Positions 45,771 through 58,627 of a stretch of DNA of 64,000 nt are shown piece after piece. Both the position numbers and the translations under genes were made by a program. The first letter of the stretch is position 1. The number at the start of each line of letters is the position of its first letter. The stretch covers positions 2,046,001 to 2,110,000 of the forward strand of contig NW_020621936.1 in NCBI RefSeq assembly GCF_003573695.1. Direction: 5' to 3'. Source of the stretch: Papaver somniferum (Eukaryota; Streptophyta; Magnoliopsida; Ranunculales; Papaveraceae). A model generated the notes under the pieces. It saw only the letters and a program-made list of their open reading frames with translations, was not told the origin of the DNA and made no database searches.

Positions 45771-46300
45771 TATGTGTTTCCCCCAAAGCAATCAAAGGTC
45801 AAGCAGTAGCAGATTTACTGGCGGCCTTCCCAGGAGAAGATTCCGCGACGTTACAAGATGATGTACCAGGAGAACTGCCAGGAATCTCAGTCGTTAAAGA
45901 GAAACATGGTTGTTGTATTTTGATGGATCCGCCACTCCTAGTAATGATACCGGAGGAGGGCATAGTCTTGGTCTCGCCATCAGGAGAGGTATTCTCACAT
46001 TCATTCAAGCTGGATTTCCACTGTACAAATAATTCAGCAGAGTATGAGCCTTCTTGCTAGGATTATCCTTAGCTAAACAAGCAGGAGCAATGCATCTGGA
46101 GATCAGAGGAGATTCAAAACTACTAGTTAATCAAATGAATGGGGTGTACTCTCTCAAAGAGATAACACTTGCTCCATTCAGAGCTGAAGCACAACGACTC
46201 CTGACTCATTTCGCCGACGCGACCATCACCCATACTGGGGATCAACAATGCATGCTGATTGCTTAGCAACCCTTGCCTCCAAGTTGCAATTCGAAGGGTC
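45770..46300 (+). pseudogene. Second RNase H domain (Tat-type aRNH)
   Basis: YFDGSATPSND (Asp codon 45922-45924), GGG, NNSAEYE (about 46030-46048), LEIRGDSKLLVNQ (about 46097-46135) and HADCLATLAS (about 46248-46278) are the four acidic/His blocks of the RNase H fold. They follow the first RNase H and precede integrase. This extra archaeal-like RNase H is characteristic of the Tat lineage. The reading frame changes near 45930 and 46055. Confidence 0.85.
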
Positions 46301-46399
46301 AGAGAAAGCTATCATAGTGCAAAGACGAACTGTATCATCCACGTGGCTTAATCAAACTGAAGAAGCTCAAGCAAATGACTGGAGAGCACCTATCATTCA

Positions 46400-46720
46400 T
46401 GAACTGAAGCTCCATTACAGAAGGGACAATCAGCCTTAAAGAGCTGAAGAACTTCTTCTTGCTTCATGGGCCTTATACCATCGCAACCCCGCCTCTCTAT
46501 CACGATGCCTGGGTGATGAAGAAGCGAAAGAAACTCGAAAGTGTACATCAAGAAGTGTGGACAGACGCTGGTAATAACACTTTATAGAAGACTCCAGAGA
46601 CTCGGGTACTATTGGCCTTCCATGGAACACAGTCGAGGACTTTGCAGGGATCTTGTCCTAATTGTCAGACACCTCCTCATCATTTGGAAGTGCTAACACT
46701 CCTTCACACCGGGGACTGGA
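46400..46720 (+). pseudogene. Tat linker with an extra H2C2-like finger
   Basis: The frames here spell LYHRNPASLSRCLGDEEAK, LESVHQEV, TLYRRLQRLGYYWPSM and SCPNCQTPPHH, a pattern close to the H2C2 integrase finger. It lies just upstream of GDWRQPYIEYLRDN and the regular integrase finger. An upstream finger-like block of this type is seen in Tat elements. Several frame changes. Confidence 0.65.
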
Positions 46721-47960
46721 GGCAGCCTTACATCGAATATCTTCGAGACAACAAACCGCCACCAGAAAAGAAAGATGCAATCAAACTCATACAGAGAGCT
46801 AAGAGATTTTTTTTTCTAGACGGAATATTATACCGCAAAAGCTTTGGAGGAGACTTGTTGAGATGCCTGGCCGAAGATGAAATCTTGACAGTCCTGAAAG
46901 AAACTCATGAAGGAGAACATCAGGGTAAAAAGAAATTGTTTCTCCAAATCCACGAGAAATATTACTGGGCAACTATGAAAGATGATGCATCCGCATACGT
47001 TCAGAAGTGCCATAAATGCCAGATTCACGGTAATCTCATTCATACCCCTTGTCTTCCATTACACTCTATGAATATTCCATGGCCTTTCTATAGCTGGGGA
47101 CTTGATATCATCGGGAAGATCAACCCAGCATCCTCAAAGCAGCATGAATACATCATCACAGCTACTGAATATTTCACTAAGTGGGTCAAAGCAATCCCGC
47201 TCAGAGGTACCACATGGGTAACTATTGCAGACTTCATCAAGGAGCATGTCATATGTAGATTCGGCGTCCCTAAACATATCATCACAGATAATGGTACCCC
47301 TTTCGCCAACCAAGATGTCGAGAAATTTCTCAAGGAGTATGGGATTAAACAGATCGTCTCCACACAATACTACCCCCAAGGAAACGTCCAAGCAGAGAGT
47401 ACCAACAAAACTTTGATCCGGATTATCAGTCGAACAATTTATGACAATCCACGATCGTGGCATGAGAAACTTCCCATGGCTTTGTGGGATTACAGAACTG
47501 CACCGAGAAGCTCAATTGGAACGTCACCGTATTCGCTCGTCTATGGGGCTGATGCTATACTCCCAGCCGAGATAAAAATTCCTTCAGCAAGGATTGCAGC
47601 GGCTAGTGGAATACGATGGGATGAAGCTGAAGTGTCCAAGTCAAGAGTTGCTGAACTAGACATGCTTGAATCAAGGAGAGCTAAAGTAGAAAAGTACGTG
47701 GAGGCTTATAAACATAGGATATCCATGGCTTACAACAAAATGGTAAAACCCCGAACTTTTTAAGTAGGAGATTTGGTATTAAAGACGGAAAAGCACATTC
47801 AACAAAATATGTCTGCTCCCAAATTCTCTCCGAAATGGGAAGGGTCGTATGTTATCATAAAAGCGGTGTCTAGCAATCAGTGGAGGAAAGGAAGGAAATG
47901 TTATCAATGGCAAATGGCTCAAAGCCTATTACGCTTGATCAAACAGCAGATAATTAACCT
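46690..47960 (+). pseudogene. Tat integrase (core intact in one 383-codon ORF)
   Basis: The zinc finger THEGEHQ...CHKCQIHG (about 46900-47025) is followed by the catalytic core: Asp in GLDIIG (47104-47106), Asp in TDNGTPF (47287-47289) and Glu in VQAEST (47395-47397). All three residues of the DDE triad are present. After YNKMVKPRTF a TAA (47761-47763) interrupts; the frame resumes with VGDLVLK and SPKWEGSYVI, the C-terminal domain, to about 47955. Integrase would insert the cDNA into chromosomes. This is the best-preserved pol segment in the window. Confidence 0.92.
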
Positions 47961-48120
47961 TTATTTCAAATACATCTCAAATGTAATCTATTTCCTTCAA
48001 AGATCATGCAAGATGCTCATTTGTTCATCAAATATTCATCAATTGAACAAAAACTCCTCATGCTATCAGATTATTCTACCTTGTCAGAAACCTTACATTT
48101 CAACTCTCCTGAATATTCAC

Positions 48121-49107
48121 TCAGAGCAAACCATACAGCAATGGATAATCCCTGTAGGAAACCCTGTCGAGTTTCTTCTGGAAGATCCTAGTCTTTGCCT
48201 TCAAATCCTCAACCGCCTTCTCGACCCTCGCTGACTCCAAAGCCAGTATATTTTCCTCCTTCAATAAAGCAGTGGTCATGGAAATCGCATCAGCAGCCTC
48301 CGCCGCCTTATGGATCTTAATTATCTCAAGACGACGGCGAAGCCAGCTCACATTGAATCGCAATATCTATCAATTGGAAATCATGTCATCCCACTTGTGT
48401 AGTTCCTGATTCTTGACGTCTCGCAGGTGCATTTGGTTCATTTCTTCAATGATGGGTAGCATCCCTGCAACTGTAGTCAGGAGGGTAGGTATAAAACCTT
48501 TCCACACTTCTGTAGTGGCAATATGCCCATACTTTTTCCAGATCTTAGTATACATAGGTACATGGCACTTGGGAATGACGAATCTACCAACCACCTCATT
48601 ATCTGGGAAAGTGTTAATCAATGGAGCTTCGAACAAGAGCCCAGCTGTCGGGTATTCACGGGCATGAACACTGTCTTCTGTCTCCAAGGATTCTGCAAAA
48701 TCTTCACATGCTTGATTGCTACTATCTTCAACCTCGACCACAATCACGGACTTTCCACTCCTTCTCCTTCTAGCATCAACAACGACATGAACATTCGCCT
48801 GTGATGAACGGGGAAGTGTTTAATTTTGCCTGAATTAGACATGGTAAAATTTCAAGGATTATAAGATTTCTTACAGATGATCCAGTTTCAGCAGGAGCCG
48901 ACCTATACCGGACAGAAGTTCTGGCAGTCCGTTTGGGCCTTGAATTGTGAGAAGAAAGATTTCTGGTTATCCTGCAACAAATCATCTTCTACGATCAGTA
49001 AAATCAACTGAACGAGATGGAAAAGATGTGAAACTTACTAAGATGGGCGCTTCTACTCCATGTTTCGACTGAAGTCCGTTTTGAGAAGATGTATTATCAG
49101 CACACAT
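48121..49107 (-). pseudogene. Antisense gene in the Tat element, PEARLI-4-like
   Basis: Minus strand, converging on pol. A possible first exon starts at ATG 49107. Splice-like sites frame a second, Arg-rich exon (about 48972-48877) and a third from about 48800. The main part (48747-48121) has VPMYTKIWKKYGHIATTEVW, LTTVAGMLPIIEEM, a Trp-containing helix, two adjacent stops (TGA TAG, near 48362-48367), then RFNVSWLRRRLEIIK and a coiled coil. The order of 'YGHIA', a helical Leu-rich block and 'FNV.WLR..L' resembles the plant PEARLI-4/phospholipase-like family, from memory and not proven. It is unrelated to the antisense gene at 4869-7587. Confidence 0.55.
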
Positions 49108-49605
49108 GATATGAGAGGTATGGTGATAGAAATTTCTTCTGTGATGAAATTAACTTAGGAATGGAGGAAATATTGGCGCAAGTGATAAACCCTAAATCTA
49201 GAAAGATATATACAATATACGGCATGCACTTATCTCCGATTCAGTTACGAGTTTTACTGAAACCCTAAGTCTTGAACAAGGTCAAACTGGAGATGCGGAG
49301 TAAAATAGTACACTGGGGACCGACCAAGGTTAATTGTGATCGGCAAGTCACACGGCCCCATGTACTATACAACTTATGTTTGGATATTTTCATAAGATGA
49401 AGAACCACAAGAGTTAAGGGAGATTACAATGAGTTCGGCATGAAGATTGGCTCGGTTTGCTTAATTCAATCAAGAAGAACTCACGTTAATAAAATCTCTC
49501 GTTTGAAAGGAAAACCTAAATACTTCAATAAAATTGTTCGAATGAAGACATCTACTACGAAGATTGAGAGTATTCAAATACTAAAAAGAAAAAGAGATCG
49601 AAAGT

Positions 49606-50149
49606 AAAGCTACTCGTCAGATCCATCTGAGTTGTCAGATTCATCATCACTGTCCTTCTCAGAGTCTTCATCACTATCCTTCTAGGAATCCTCTTCTTCG
49701 GAATCACTGTCATGACTATTGGTGACGTCTGGATGAGCATAAAAGTCATTATCTGAATCTGAATCTTCTTCCGCTTCAGCTTCAGTGTCAATATGCTCCA
49801 TAGGAATTTCGAGTTCTCTGGCACACTAATCAGGCAAACCCCAAGTGGTTTCTTCTTCTTCAGGAACATCAGCATCAGAATCAGAGGGTACCCCGTCCAA
49901 GAATTGGCGTTTTTCCTCAGCTCTCTGTATTTTGAGCCGGATTCGATCCTTTTTGCGCTGACGAGCATCTTTCTCATCGTCTTCGGCTTTTCTTTTCCTG
50001 AATTCGGCAAAAGTAACTCTCCGCTCATTCAAGGGTACGCTGGGTTTTGCTCCCTCATCTCGAATTACCTTGGCTCTCGACTTAGCTATGGGAGCTTTGG
50101 GATCTTCGTCAGAACCGGAGGAATAACTATGACTGCTGGAAGCCGGCAT
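49606..50149 (-). pseudogene. Small antisense ORF, basic N-terminus and acidic Ser/Asp/Glu tail
   Basis: It starts at ATG 50149 (MPASSSHSYSSGSDED). The first 108 residues are rich in Lys/Arg (FRKRKAEDDEKDARQRKKDR). After TAG at 49826-49828 the same frame continues as an acidic tail with repeated (D/E)SD units, a second in-frame stop near 49682, and a terminal TAG near 49606. I recognise no family. It lies upstream of the PEARLI-4-like gene on the same strand, so the two could be parts of one transcription unit. Confidence 0.5.
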
Positions 50150-51417
50150 TTTCTGAAACCAGGAGCATGGAGTTGTCGACATGCAGATAAATTCATCCAC
50201 AAAATGGTAATTCTTGAATCTTACCTCTTTCAATTTCACTAACAATAGTGGTTGCAATACAAGAGTTAACACACGAAATCAATTTGTTCCTTGAAATCTG
50301 CAATAACGAACAAAACTTCATTAGTTCATGGAAAATGATTTTCTCATAAAATCATATACATAATTTTCATAACGTGAACATTCACACAACTGAACTATGA
50401 AATTTACAATAAGACATGACTTCATCATAAATAAATTGTCTAGTTTGAAGGTTACTCAAAATCCATGTCTTGATTTTATAAATCAATAATCAATGCAATT
50501 TGTTCATATAAATTTTCAGAATTTATCTAATAAGAACAAATCCATGTGAATAAAATATGTCATCATGTTTCACATAAAATATGTCACGGCCACATATATG
50601 TTAAAAGAAAATCCATTTTCCTTCATATTAGTGTTTTATTAAAAAAACGAAGGTTTATGCTAGTTTTGTGAAAGCTCACAACTATTGTGATAAAATACTA
50701 ATTCTCATGAAATCTCATAAATAAAGTTTTATCACTGGACATAAATTTACATACATAAAAATATATATGTCTATTTTCCTCGAATGAGCATTATCCTTTA
50801 AAACGGAGTTTATTTCGGTTTTGTGAAAGCTCACATCTATTAAGGTAAAATCTTGGTTCACATGAAAACTCATATACTAAGTTTTATCACTGGACCTAAG
50901 TCCACATATATAAATAAATCTCTCATAAATCAGGGTTTTTTATTAGTTTTCAAAACTAACGATCGAACGAACATACGTTTGATAAAACAAGGGTTTTTCT
51001 ACAAAACTCACATCAACATATACACATGTATCGAATTTTAACATGATGTAAGCATGAACACCTCATGAAATCAGCAAACTTTGAAAAAAAAAAAGAGGAT
51101 TAATTCCCTTTTATACCTAATTTTATTTCCAAAACCTAATTCCATAAGGATTTCATTTTGGGCCCGGCCCGTGAATCCTAAACCAACCAAGGTTCCACCA
51201 TCAAATAAGCGGTTCTACATCAATTTATGTTCACAGGATGATGTTCTATTATGCCACAGAGGTTTCCGCTCAAACCATGGTTTGCTCATTTAGTCGAAAT
51301 ACGGTAATATCTTATCTTATGACTAAGTTCAATTACTTATTCTTGTCTGTACCTGGAAAATCACCATTCCATGCTGACTGAGGAACATGATTGTTCCTCA
51401 GTAAGCAGGGGACTTAA
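50150..51417. other. Tat spacer before the 3' LTR
   Basis: AT-rich, no coding seen. Two tandem-like copies of GTTTTGTGAAAGCTCACA...AAGTTTTATCACTGGAC are at about 50660-50770 and 50818-50925. A purine-rich AGCAGGGGACTTAA (51403-51416) just before the LTR is the likely polypurine tract. Confidence 0.65.
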
Positions 51418-54400
51418 TGTAGATGGTGGATTTTCGACAAAGGGTAGAAATGTAAAACTATACTCCATATTCGGCAACCGGATGAGTATTGAGGCTCATG
51501 TCTCTCATCAAAGCATGAAATCTCATGCCATAAAATCTCTGACTGAGAAGGATTTCTCTCAGAGTATATGTAGATGTGTAGTCTCTCAGCTGAGGCCACG
51601 ACACATCTCATGAATACTGAGCAATTTCAGTAATTACTCCGGATCCGGCAATCGGATGAGTATCGAGACTCATGTCTCTATGCATGAAAGCTCATGCCAC
51701 CTCTGATGGAGAAAGTTTCTCATGGAAGATGAAGATGTGTAGTCTCTCAGCTGAGGCCACGTCACATCTCATATTGTATAGAATCGAAAGATTGGGTAAT
51801 TAGCAGATAATGCGCATACCAGCATTTTGAATGCACGAATGAGCATTTCAAAAATAAGAACGAACGAGGAACCTATGCAAAATAAGAAGGGAAAATAATA
51901 ATAATAAAATATTAAGCAAAAGCGCCAGGGGACTAGGCTCACCAGCCGGCCAGTCATGCTGTGACTAGTCCCGCGCCTAATTTATATTTTATCATATTTT
52001 TACTATTTTCACGATCTCATGAAAATCCTTTTGTTTGAGCAAATTTCAAAGAAATTATCTAAATCACATGATTTTATCAAAAATAATAAAATTAGGGAAA
52101 GGTGTCGCGGGACCGGGCACCAGCCGGCCATGTCTTGGTCGTGGCCGGTCCCACACCTCACGTCCCATTATTTTATTATTTCTTCTCAAATTATGAAAAT
52201 TCCTTGATTTTATTAATTTTCCCTAAAATCATGAAAATTACCTAATTTCATGTATTTTTATCTAAATCACATGATTTTATCAAAAATAATAAAATTAGGG
52301 AAATGTGTCGCGGGACCGCCGGTCGGCCGATCATGCCTTGGTCGTGGTCGGTCCCACACCTCACGTCCCATTATTTTATTATTCCTTCTCAAATTATGAA
52401 AATTCCTTGATTTTATGAATTTTCCCTAAAATTACCTAATTTCATGTATTTTCTCTAAAATCATGGAAAATATTAAAAAATTAGGAAAACTTGTATGACT
52501 GGGCTCTAGCCGGCCAGCCATGCCCTAGCCGGTCCCACACGCCTATTATTTTACTATTATTTGGTGTTTTGTTTCCTGATTTCATGTAAACTCCCTGATT
52601 TCAACAAAATATCTTGGTTTTCAACAAATCCCTTTGATTTTATGAAAATTATCTAAAATCATCAAAATTACATAAACTTGGGAAGAGTGCCTTGGGACCC
52701 GCTCCCATCGGCCGGCCGGCCATGCCACGGCCATTTCCGGTCCCACACTCCCATTTCCTATTTTATATTTTAATTTATGTCTCTCATTTCATGGAAGTTC
52801 CCTAATTTCGCCAAACTCTCCAGTTTCATGGAATTTCCCTTAAATCAGAGAAAAATACATAAAATCACATAAAACTGGGAAAAGCATGTGGGACCGCGTG
52901 TCAGCCGGCCGGCCATGCCCTAGCCGTGGCCGGTCCCACACCTTGTGATTCCTTGTTTATTTATTATTTTCATAATCTCATGTATTCTTCCCAGTTTCAG
53001 CAAAACCATGGATTTTTCATATTTTCTCCAAATGTTGCTCAAACGTGCACCAGAAAATATCAAAATTCTCAAGACTGAAGCACGGACATCATGGTGACAC
53101 GGGCACATACCCTTGACCGACCAAGGGTGGCCCTGAGGCTTGCAAACAGCTGGTCCCGCGTGCTTTAATGATTTTAACCAAATTTGCTCATATTAGGTTC
53201 AAACTCTTTCCAAAGAATTGGAAGTTTGCTCAAATGACCATCTACTGGTCCCAAGGCCATCAAGAGCCGGTCCCATGACCTCTTGGCCGGTCCCTCATAT
53301 TTTCTATAAAAACAGGTTTTATGATTTGTCGCTCACACGAGCATTATTTCAGTAAATGATTAAACCAACATTTAATCATTCTTTCACCAACTGGTCCTCA
53401 AGAGACTTTCGTATTTTTGCTCATTCGAGCATCTGGGCGTTATATGGTGAACCTGTCGTCCCATGTAGCCGGTCTTATGTGATTTTCAATAAATCATTAT
53501 CTCGGTAAAATTAGGGTTTTGAATCCAGAGCTCTGCAGAAACGTAATTCTGAGCAGATTCGAACACTCTGATAATTTTATGTTGATTCCATGATTAACAT
53601 TCGTATTTATTTTGCTCGACCCAATAGTCAGTAACTTAAATTAATATTTTACTTGGTCTAGCTACCAACAATTCATTAAAAGAACGATATTTGTTCAAAC
53701 TAGCAATATTTGCTCGAACTAGCAATATTCGCTCGGACCGGCAATATTTACTCAATTATCAATATTCGCTCGGACTAGCAATATTTGCACAAACCAGAAA
53801 ATATTGGTTCAACTATCAATATTCAACAATTTAGCAACACAGTTTTGCTCGTCTTAGGTTATGATGATACCTCGTTTCAGCAGACACGTTAAATTCATGA
53901 GTTTCGAAACATTTACTCACACATGTTCAACCCAGCGCTACATGGACTCATCGTCCCATAAAGTCAGCAACTGACTCCAAAATCACGAGATTTCAATCGT
54001 GTCACATGGGGAGATATTAACTAGGGTTTTGGTCTGGCGGTCAACGGCACGTGTGTTCACCCACGATGAGAATGTGAGCAAGTCGTGCAATCAGTTGGAA
54101 GAGTCGACAAAGTAGTGGGTGGAAAGTTAACCAAGTCTCTGCACGATGAGTAATTGGTTTTAACATGATTTCCCCATTTCCCATTCTCTGATTCCAGCAA
54201 CTGTCACACTTCATGTGATCATGGTGTTTTCATATACGGCATTATAAAATGTCTCTGAATCCTGATTAAAAAGACAGAAGTTTTCGAACACTCGAACAAC
54301 ATTCGCCAAGACGAGAAATTTCTCATCAAAGTTCATACAGACAATCTTTCGTCTACACGAGCTCACAGAAATTACTCTCAATTGAGAAAAATTCAACCAT

Positions 54401-54701
54401 TCAGAGCATTTTCACGCTGAATTCACAACACACCTACAATCTCAGATCACCATTGAGTTCACGTATTTCTCAGCTTCCCTCCTACAGATCAACCCATCCT
54501 CTCTTGTGACCGAATTGACTCTGGAACGTCCATTGTTCTTGGTTTAGGCCGGGGTCTTACAGATTGATCTCGTGAACTTAAAGCACTCCCTTCTTGCAGT
54601 GCATCTGTGTAAGGTTCAACATTTCGCTCGGTTCAAGGAATCTCCACATGGTCGACTCTTCAATTCCATAAAAGCCAGCAAATCATTTTTCCCCACACAC
54701 A
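51418..54701 (+). repeat. 3' LTR of the Tat element (3284 bp)
   Basis: It aligns with the 5' LTR along its length but lacks the 412-bp block; the join reads GATTGGGTAATTAG near 51796. It ends CACACACA at 54701, followed by CCTAT. Confidence 0.9.
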
Positions 54702-54706
54702 CCTAT
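54702..54706. repeat. Target site duplication CCTAT, right copy
   Basis: Matches 37688-37692 exactly and follows the last base of the Tat 3' LTR. Confidence 0.9.
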
Positions 54707-54910
54707 AAAATAATATGCAACAAACATCTGTGTGAAGCAAACTAAATCGATAACACCCTTTGTCACTTTCCACAAACACATCAATCAAACTTCTCAAATA
54801 ATAAGAACCTGTCAAGATTATGCAACTGATAAAACAAAATTTATCATAAAAAGGGAAGTCACAGACTATAAGATAGACACGATAAGTAACACATAAAGCT
54901 GATGGCAGAC
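54707..54910 (-). pseudogene. CACTA segment between two insertions
   Basis: 204 bp of CACTA sequence. On the minus strand it continues the DUF4216 exon past 60756 for a few codons to a stop. It ends at TTTTATAG, a likely splice acceptor just before the second ORF, where the Tat element inserted. Confidence 0.65.
54906..54910. repeat. Target site duplication CAGAC, left copy
   Basis: Repeated at 60751-60755, immediately after the array's last LTR. Confidence 0.9.
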
Positions 54911-56555
54911 TGGTAGGCTCGAAAAGCTACAATAATAATATTGCAAGTGCACAGAGTCTAACTAGTAGAACAATGGCAAGTACAGGTCGTTCCCTCGAGG
55001 AGTGTGAAATACTCAACCAACTAATATCAAAGTAACTAATCAACAAGATGATGTTTTAACGATTTTTCAGGAGTTTGGAACAAAATGATATAATATAAAA
55101 ATGGGTTATTAAGGTTTTCGGTTTCCACCAATTAATTATGCAAATTCTACTAATCTTTAAAAATATATTCCATGCTTTTATTTTCAAATACTGTTTCTCC
55201 GCTATAGTTTTCTTCGCTTCATGGGTAGTGATTCTAAAGCATTACCTATAAATCCTTGCATACCACGTCTAGGGATTTAACCGAAGCACGGAATATCAAT
55301 TCAAAAGCATAAATAATCAAGAAAATCACATAAACGATTAAACACCAAGCTTTGTGAATAAAAACTATTAATCAATCAAATCATTATTAAGCATATATCA
55401 ATGTAGATTTTTCACAATTAATTGGTTTCTACCTAAACCCTAACGAACAATCTAGCAAATCATGGAGAAAAGGAAATCAAAACAGCAAAACCCTCTTCTC
55501 TATAAACGGCCTTACCGCCCTCACGGTTTCTCAAATAGTCCCCCTTTCTTATACACCTTCCTTTTATTTTATTTCATTAATCAAGGTATCAAAATAAATT
55601 TTTCTATGAAATATCTTGCATGCAAGTTGATGTCATCATCAGTATCTTTCCCCAAATAGTATTGCCACCTCGTTCTTCCAATGAAATAATAAACTCCCCT
55701 TATTTCCAAAATCTCCCAAATGAAGAAAGAGTTATTTTATTTCCAAAATAGTCACGTGTAAATATTCCTCAATTAATTCTTCACATGACAAATAAATTAT
55801 CTTTCTCGGTGGAATATATTTGTAATAAAGTAAGAAAGATAAAATAGTTCCCATTTTCAGTTTCCATGTGCCAACCCCACTTTGATTTCGATTCCTTTGC
55901 TGTGTTTCTGCCTCGCCTCTGAAATAATTCTATGCTGCTAATATATATGGAGATACCAGGCCAGCTACATTTTGTCATTTTTTGTCATTTTGGTTGCTGA
56001 TATATGAAAATACCAGGCCAACCCATTTCATCATTGTGGTTGCTGATATATGGAAATACCAGGCCAACCCGGCTGCTGATACATGGAAATACCAGGCCAG
56101 CATAATAAGTGTTGCTGATATATAGAAATACCATGCCAGGATAATAAGTGTTGCTGATATATGGAGATACAATGCCAGCATAATAAGTGTTGCTGATATA
56201 GAAATACCAGGCCAACATAGTAAATGCTGCTAATATATAGAAATACCAGGCCAGCATAATAAGCTGTTGATACATGGAAATACCAGGCCAGCATAATAAG
56301 TGCTGCCGATATATAGAAATACCAGGCCAGCATATTTCATCATTGTGGTTGCTGATATATGGAAGTACCAGGCCAACCACATTTTGCCATTTTCGTCGCA
56401 AACACCATTAAGTCTCACATTTTGCTGTTTATTCGCTGGATGATCGAAATCACTTGTACTTTCTACAAAAGCACTAAAATAATATTAGTAACTAAAATAT
56501 TTTATCCTAGCTAATATAAATATGGGTATAAAATGTAGCATTTACATGCTTATCA
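54911..56555 (-). repeat. Array LTR 1
   Basis: On the plus strand it runs TGGTAGGCTC... to ATGCTTATCA. It includes a minisatellite at 55935-56385. Confidence 0.9.
55935..56385. repeat. Minisatellite in array LTR 1
   Basis: About 11 units of 36-40 bp with consensus GCTGATATATRGAAATACCAGGCCAGCATAATAAGT; some carry a TTTCATCATTGTGGTT variant. Minus-strand ORFs here with repeated MLAWYFYIS only reflect the repeat. Confidence 0.9.
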
Positions 56556-57058
56556 ACACCCCCACACTTATATTTTGCTAGTCCTCGAGCAAAACAAAGA
56601 TATTATGCAATTGATTTTTTTTTATTTTTTTTTTGCAAAAATATGGATAATAACCCACTCCTCCACACTTAAACATTACATTGTCCTCAATGTAACTGAG
56701 TCATCCAACGTAAAAATTAAGATGGGAAATGCAACAATAAAAAAATAAAAATAAAAATAAAATAAGAGATAGAATAGAGGGAACAAATCTGTTGGGTTGA
56801 CTCCCATGAAGCGAAATGTATTTGTTTCCCTGCTTTCAGTAGCACGTTCTCAAACAAGATGAGGTTGGTACCCCAAAGTACGCTGCAAATCATATATATA
56901 CAGTCTGAAAAGTTGGGGATCAACCCAACTAATTAGTTTTGATGAAAAGATGATCCTGCAGCAATGATGATTAGTACCCAGAGAGCAAAAACAGAACTCA
57001 GTCTTATATCAGTCAGAGAGTATTTTGCAACCACTCCCCGGCAGTGGCGCCAAAAACT
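56556..57058 (-). other. Array internal region 1 (non-coding)
   Basis: It holds the primer site at 57031-57052 and, on the minus strand, ACATTGAGGACAATGTAATG followed by TTTAAGTGTGGAGG, a block I associate with the 3' part of Athila-type internals. No ORF of note. Confidence 0.75.
57031..57052 (-). other. Athila-type primer binding site, internal 1
   Basis: On the minus strand TGGCGCCACTGCCGGGGAG, 6 bp after the LTR end. A second copy at 59098-59119 has GCTGCC. Confidence 0.8.
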
Positions 57059-58627
57059 TGGTAGGCTCAAAAACCTACAATAATAATATTGCAAGTGCAC
57101 AGTGTCTAACTAGTAGAACAATGGCAAGTACATGTCGTTCCCTCGAGGAGTGTGAAATACTCAACCAACTAATATCAAAACTAATTAATTGATAAGATGA
57201 TGTTTTAACGATTTTTCAGGAGTCTGGAACAAAATGATATAATATAAAAATGGGTTATTAAGGTTTTCGGTTTCCACCAATTAATTATGCAAACTCTACT
57301 AACCTTTAAAAATATATTTCATGCTTTTATTTTCAAATACTGTTTCTCCGCTATAGTTTTCTTCGCTTCATGGGTAGTGATTTTAAAGAATTACCTATCA
57401 ATCCTTGCATACCACGTCTAAGGATTTAACCGAATCACGAAATATCAATTCAAAAGCATAAATAATCAAGAAAATCACATAAACGAAATAACGATTAATC
57501 AATCAAATCATTATTAAGCATATATCAATGTAGAGTTTTCACAATTAATTGGTTTCTACCTAAACTCTAACACACAATCTAGCAAATCATGGAGAAAAGA
57601 TAATCAAAACAGCAAAACCCTCTTCTCTATAAATGGCCGTAGTCGCCCTCACGGTTTCTCAAATATTCCCCCTTTCTTATACACCTTCCTTTTCTTTTAT
57701 TTCATTAATCAAAGTATCAAAATAAATTATTCTATGAAATATCTTGCATGCAAGTTGATGTCGTCATCAGTATCTTTCCCCAAATAGCATTGCCACCTCG
57801 TTCTTCCAATGAAATAATAAACTCCCCTTATTTCCAAAATCTCCCAAATGAAGAAAGAGTTATTTTATTTCCAAAATAGTCACGTGTAAATATTCCTCAA
57901 TTAATTCTCCACATGACAAATAAATTATCTTTCTCGGTGGAATATATTTGCAATAAAGTAAGAAAGATAAAATAGTTCCCATTTTCAGTTTACATGTGCC
58001 AACCCCACTTTGATTTCAATTCCTTTGCTGCATTTCTGCCTCGCCTCTGAAACAATTCTATGCTGCTGATATATATGGAGATACCAGGCCAGCTACATTT
58101 TGTCATTTTTTATCATTGTGGTTGGAAATACCAGGCCAACTCGGCTGCTGATACATGGAAATACCAGGCCAGCATAATAAGTGCTTCTGATATATAGAAA
58201 TACCAGGCCAACATAATAAGTGTTGATGATATATGGAGATACCAGGCCAGCATAATAAGTGCTGCTGATATAGAAATACAAGGCCAGCATAGTAAATGTT
58301 GCTGATATATAGAAATACCAGGCCAGCATAATAAGTTGTTGATACATGGAAATACCAGGCCAGCATAATAAGTGCTGCTGATATATAGAAATACCAGGCC
58401 AGCATATTTCATCATTGTGGTTGCTGATATATGGAAGTACCAGGCCAACCACATTTTGTCATTTTCGTCGCAAACACCATTAAGTCTCACATTTTGCTGT
58501 TTATTCGCTGGATGATCGAATTCACTTGTACTTTCTACAAAAGCACTAAAATAGTATTAGTAACTAAAATATTTTATCCAAGCTAATATAAATATGGGTA
58601 TAAAATGTAGCATTTACATGCTTATCA
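57059..58627 (-). repeat. Array LTR 2
   Basis: Very close to LTR 3 across its length; its minisatellite (58061-58447) has about 9-10 units, so it is shorter. Confidence 0.9.
58061..58447. repeat. Minisatellite in array LTR 2
   Basis: The same 36-40-bp unit as in LTR 1, 9-10 copies, with one partly deleted unit near 58120. Confidence 0.9.

Larger units (their letters stand above)
37693..54701 (+). mobile_element. Tat-lineage Ty3/gypsy element, 17 kb including a solo-LTR insertion
   Basis: LTRs at 37693-41377 and 51418-54701, primer site 41381, gag remnant, protease, RT, RNase H, a second RNase H, integrase, then two minus-strand genes and a 1.3-kb spacer before the 3' LTR. A second RNase H between the first one and integrase, and extra ORFs after integrase, are hallmarks of the Tat lineage. 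Perfect CCTAT duplication. Gag lacks its core and pol has several breaks, so it is not autonomous. Confidence 0.92.

Noticed and set aside
49793..50242. 149-residue plus-strand ORF
   Set aside because: It is the complement of the charged minus-strand ORF. Its aromatic/Leu-rich composition is the mirror of acidic codons.
55985..56418. Minus-strand ORFs with repeated LAWYFYIS/LVFLYIS, also at 58103-58490 and 60170-60613
   Set aside because: They come from translating a 36-40-bp minisatellite in three frames. The same pattern appears in different frames of each LTR, with no start context or domain.
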